Under the pieces are notes generated by a model. That model was not told where the DNA came from and searched no databases. It saw only the letters and a program-made list of their open reading frames with translations. From positions 1 to 45,130 of the forward strand of contig JANDJK010000012.1 in the NCBI GenBank assembly GCA_024330925.1: a DNA stretch of 45,130 nt, read 5' to 3'. Positions 42,408 to 45,130 of this stretch are shown here, piece after piece (positions within the stretch are counted from its first letter, which is position 1; every line of letters begins with the position of its first letter). Made by a program: the position numbers and the translations under genes. Origin of the DNA: Nitrospira sp. Its GTDB lineage: Bacteria > Nitrospirota > Nitrospiria > Nitrospirales > Nitrospiraceae.

Positions 42408-43760
42408 ATGAACAAAACACGATCACACGTTGTTATTGTAGTTGGGGCCGGGCCAGCCGGGATGGCGGTGACCAGTGCGCTAGCGAAGGCTGGTCATGAG
42501 GTGATCATTTTAAATCGTGATATTAAATTCGGCGGGTTGGCTGAGTACGGTATTTTCCCCGCCAAACTCAAGTTGCGGGGTGGACTTAAGAAGCAGTATT
42601 GGGCATTGCTGGAACAGCCCAATGTCCATTATTTCGGCAATGTCTCGGTGGGAATAGGGAAGGATCTTACGGTTGAGGAGGTGCGGGGGCTTGGTGCTTC
42701 GGCTGTGGTATTTACAGTAGGGGCCCAGGGCACCAAGGCAATCGGCGTCGAAGGCGATACTGCCCAGGGGGTCTATCATGCCAAAGACGTGGTGTACCAC
42801 TTCAATCGCTTGCCCGGCTATGCTGATCGCCCCTTTGAGATGGGCAACCACGTTGTTGTGATTGGGGCTGGTGATGTGATGGTTGACATTGCTCATTGGC
42901 TCATCCGCTATAAAAAAATTGAGCGAGTCACCGCCGTTGTGCGGCGTGGGCCAGCGGAGCGGAAATACAATCCCAAGGAAATCAGGGCTATATGCGCTAA
43001 TATGGATCTCGATCGCATCAAACAAGAGTTTGATCGCATCAGAGAGCGCCTAATCGCTGTAGGACAGAGTCCTGATCTGGTGTTAAAGGAGCTCTTGGAT
43101 GAGTTCACAACGTGCGAGCCCAAAGTCAGTGAGACGAAAATGGATTTTCGCTTTCTTGCATCTCCCAAGCGTATTCTTGTGGGAGACAACCATCGTGTCA
43201 GAGGGCTAGAGCTCGAAGACAACAAACTCGAGCGGAAAGGCGACGATGTCGTAGCGGTAGGACTGAAGCGATTTGAGGAATTCCCCTGCGATGCCGTGAT
43301 TTTTGCTGTAGGCGACAAAGTGGACGAGACGCTGGGGCTCCCTTATAAGGGAGGCATGTATGTGACAAATCCGCATAAAACAGGCAATGAGCCGGATGAT
43401 GCCATGTTTCAAGCATACGACGAGTCGGCGGGGCAGGTGGTGGAAGGTGTGTTCTTGGCAGGATGGGCGAGAAAAGCCAGCGAAGGACTCGTGGGGGTTG
43501 CTAAGCGCGATGGTGACTGGTGCGCTGAAGTGGTGGAGCGATACTTGGCAACCAAGACTCCTGGTGAAGACATATCCTCTGTTCTTGAAAAGTTGCGTCA
43601 AAAATTGAGAGAACACAAAAGTTATCCTGTGACTGTGCAGGGGCTGCGTGTGATTGAGGCTGCTGAGCGGGCCCACCCGGGCGATCCGACCTGTATCGGA
43701 GAATTTAAATTTGCTTCCAATCATGAAATGATTCGTGTGATCGAACAAGCAAGCTTTTGA
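42408..43760 (+). CDS. FAD/NAD(P) oxidoreductase, ferredoxin-NADP reductase-like
   Basis: A 450-residue two-dinucleotide flavoprotein of the adrenodoxin-reductase / glutamate-synthase-small-subunit group. The FAD Rossmann motif is VVGAGPAGMAVTSALAKAGH, then FGGLAEYGIFPAKL, and the NADP-site Rossmann motif VVVIGAGDVMVDIAHWL with following RRGPAERKY. The C-terminal AVGDKVDETLGLP and VFLAGWARKASEGLVGVAK are typical. There is no N-terminal iron-sulfur domain, so it may be a ferredoxin:NADP reductase. ATG 42408 is preferred over one three codons earlier (42399); neither has a strong site. It is convergent with NAD kinase. Confidence 0.85.
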   Translation: MNKTRSHVVIVVGAGPAGMAVTSALAKAGHEVIILNRDIKFGGLAEYGIFPAKLKLRGGLKKQYWALLEQPNVHYFGNVSVGIGKDLTVEEVRGLGASAVVFTVGAQGTKAIGVEGDTAQGVYHAKDVVYHFNRLPGYADRPFEMGNHVVVIGAGDVMVDIAHWLIRYKKIERVTAVVRRGPAERKYNPKEIRAICANMDLDRIKQEFDRIRERLIAVGQSPDLVLKELLDEFTTCEPKVSETKMDFRFLASPKRILVGDNHRVRGLELEDNKLERKGDDVVAVGLKRFEEFPCDAVIFAVGDKVDETLGLPYKGGMYVTNPHKTGNEPDDAMFQAYDESAGQVVEGVFLAGWARKASEGLVGVAKRDGDWCAEVVERYLATKTPGEDISSVLEKLRQKLREHKSYPVTVQGLRVIEAAERAHPGDPTCIGEFKFASNHEMIRVIEQASF

Positions 43761-43781
43761 TCGGCTCTGTCGCTGCCAGCG

Positions 43782-44642
43782 TTATCTGTCTCCCCACTTC
43801 AGCTTCTCCCGTAAGACATCGTAGTAGTGGCTTTCGGGAAAGCGGATGAGTTTGGTTCGACGGTCGGACACTCGAACAAGCGCCGTATCTCCTTCAACAA
43901 TTGCCACTCCAACTTGCCCGTCCAAGGTGGCCATGGCTCCGTCATCCCTACTCGTTAGGACGACTTCGATTTCCATGTCTGCGGGGACAATCAACGGGCG
44001 ATGGGTCAATGTATGTGGACTAATGGGAGTAAGGATCAACGCCTGAACGGATGGGTTCACGATGGGGCCACCAGCAGATAAAGAATAGGCTGTCGAACCA
44101 GTCGGTGTGCTAATAATTAAACCATCGGCTCGAAGGTTGGTAATGAATTGCCCTTGAATAGCAATTTTCAAGGCGATCATGCGGGCAAGGGTACCTTTGC
44201 TGATCACAATGTCGTTTAAGACGATACCAGACGCCACGGTTTCTCCATGGCGATGAATAAGTGCCTGAAGCATCAATCGCTCGTCGATGATGAAATCGTT
44301 GGCGAACAAGCGGTCAAGCGCACGGTACAGATCGTTGAGAGGCACCTCCGTCAAGAACCCCAAACCGCCCACATTCACTCCGAGAATGGGAATACCGCGC
44401 TCTGCTGCTAGTCGCGCAGCGGATAGAATCGTCCCGTCTCCCCCTAGGACAATCAGAACATCGGCTTGAGCTGCCAATTGCGATTTTTGTACTCCGCCTT
44501 GTTCGTGCAAGAGGGCGGTAGCAGCCATGTCCAGCAACACGGTAGCGGACCGTTCCCTTAACCAAGACACGAGTTCTTGGAGAGTCGGTTTGATCTCTGA
44601 AGACTTTGGTTTGATCAGGATACCTATGGTCTTGCCTTGCAT
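43782..44642 (-). CDS. nadK: NAD kinase
   Basis: Phosphorylates NAD to NADP in the cytoplasm, the only de novo NADP source. The 286-residue protein begins QGKTIGILIKPKSSE and has the catalytic VLGGDGTIL motif, GVNVGGLGFLTE, and TPTGSTAYSLSAGGPIVNP. Length is usual. The ATG at 44642 is preceded by no strong site. Its 3' end is 21 bases from the convergent NADP-type flavoprotein. Confidence 0.96.
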   Translation of the reverse strand: MQGKTIGILIKPKSSEIKPTLQELVSWLRERSATVLLDMAATALLHEQGGVQKSQLAAQADVLIVLGGDGTILSAARLAAERGIPILGVNVGGLGFLTEVPLNDLYRALDRLFANDFIIDERLMLQALIHRHGETVASGIVLNDIVISKGTLARMIALKIAIQGQFITNLRADGLIISTPTGSTAYSLSAGGPIVNPSVQALILTPISPHTLTHRPLIVPADMEIEVVLTSRDDGAMATLDGQVGVAIVEGDTALVRVSDRRTKLIRFPESHYYDVLREKLKWGDR

Positions 44643-45001
44643 GCGAACTCACACACCCATACGGCTGGGAAGAGAACCATGCCTCTGCCGTTGAGGAAGG
44701 AGGCGGATTGTATCGAGGACGTTCTTGTCCTGTCAATGAAGAAGGGATCGAAGGAGAAATGGCTGTTCTACAAGAACGAGGGGTGGAAATGAACTACCTC
44801 TTATGGTCACACATTCATGATGACCTTTGAAAAACGGTGAATGATTCGCCGTATCGTTCGTCTTCATTCGTTACGCTGTTCTTTGGTGTGCAACCTTGAC
44901 TCATAGAGGTACCGCGGTTAAAATTAATTCAGCTTTTTCGCGTGGTTTGTTGCGAGCGCTGGGTGCTCGTTTAGAAGTCGAGAGCGAGAGAAGGAGGCAG
45001 G
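44643..45001. other. Intergenic region before clpC
   Basis: Divergent upstream region for nadK (minus) and clpC (plus). No coding frame is evident. It contains the clpC promoter described next. I saw no CtsR-type heptad repeat. Confidence 0.5.
44896..44924 (+). promoter_or_regulatory. Sigma-70-type promoter for clpC
   Basis: TTGACT (44896-44901), a 17-base spacer and TAAAAT (44919-44924), each one base from consensus, about 78 bases upstream of the clpC start. Confidence 0.7.
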
Positions 45002-45130
45002 ATGTTCGAACGATTTACGGATAAGGGTCGCAAGATCATCATCCTTGCGCGGGAAGAAGCTGAGCGCCATCAAAACGATTACTTGGGAACAGAACACCTT
45101 GTTTTGGCGATCCTGCGCGAGTCGGATGGC
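45002..45130 (+). CDS. clpC: ATP-dependent Clp protease ATP-binding subunit ClpC (partial)
   Basis: The first 43 codons of a Clp ATPase run off the window edge. FERFTDKGRKIIILAREEAE and YLGTEHLVLAILRE match the N-terminal Clp_N repeat of ClpC, the AAA+ unfoldase that feeds ClpP. The ATG at 45002 has AAGGAGG eight bases upstream. AAA+ domains lie beyond the window, so ClpC versus ClpA/ClpB is judged from the N-terminus only. Confidence 0.9.
   Translation, partial: MFERFTDKGRKIIILAREEAERHQNDYLGTEHLVLAILRESDG

Noticed and set aside
1-45130. CRISPR arrays, intact insertion sequences, integrases or a replication origin
   Set aside because: No regularly spaced repeats, no transposase or integrase motifs, and no DnaA-box cluster were seen when reading both strands.

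Overview
The window looks like chromosomal DNA of a Gram-negative bacterium, probably of the phylum Nitrospirota and most likely Nitrospira-like. The Gram-negative call rests on an LptD-type LPS exporter, an OmpH/Skp chaperone and several lipoproteins. The phylum call is an inference from moderate G+C, gene content and the style of small orphan genes; no ribosomal or nitrite-oxidation marker is present to prove it.

Layout. 1-5.5 kb (mostly minus strand): a cyclophilin, an MFS transporter, an FKBP-type prolyl isomerase, tRNA-Ser(GCU), three orphan genes (zinc-ribbon protein, PilZ-like protein, membrane-anchored protein) and tRNA-Ser(UGA). 5.5-6.8 kb: a decayed stretch carrying a broken 3' end of a DUF1156-type DNA methylase. 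6.8-10.4 kb: serS, a divergent radical SAM gene, an OmpH/Skp chaperone and a small conserved protein. 10.4-11.4 kb: a second decayed stretch with remnants of a DUF5674 gene and a neighbouring helical-protein gene. 11.4-13.8 kb: a molybdopterin operon, moaC, fused moaD-moaE, moaA, behind a near-consensus promoter. 13.9-14.35 kb: a frameshifted NicO/UreH-type nickel permease pseudogene. 14.5-21.4 kb (plus): accD, folC, lptD, trxA, recN. 21.3-25.4 kb (minus): sensor kinase, NtrC-type regulator and a receiver-HD-GYP protein. 26-29.7 kb (minus): two exported proteins of unclear role, a PP2C phosphatase and a YprB-like nuclease. 29.8-32.8 kb (plus): a cyclophilin-like-fold protein, two DUF507 proteins, a TPR protein, a Bcp peroxiredoxin and a secreted two-domain protein. 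33.4-41.1 kb (plus): small membrane protein, radA, LolB-like lipoprotein, tsaB, rimI, DUF465 protein, tatC, beta-propeller protein, cyclophilin and a lipoprotein, tightly packed and probably one or two transcripts. 41-45.1 kb: a polyprenol-phosphate glycosyltransferase (minus), an FAD/NADP oxidoreductase (plus), NAD kinase (minus) and the start of clpC (plus).

Most of the window is housekeeping. Serine decoding is clustered (two tRNA-Ser genes and serS). The envelope is served by lptD, the OmpH/Skp protein, tatC, lipoproteins and several prolyl isomerases. Molybdenum-cofactor synthesis is concentrated in three genes. NAD kinase and an NADP-type flavoprotein sit convergently. I found no intact insertion sequence, phage, CRISPR array or complete defence system. 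The most informative accessory signals are the three decayed loci, the sensor/NtrC/HD-GYP cluster, and the two secreted-protein loci whose families I cannot assign firmly.
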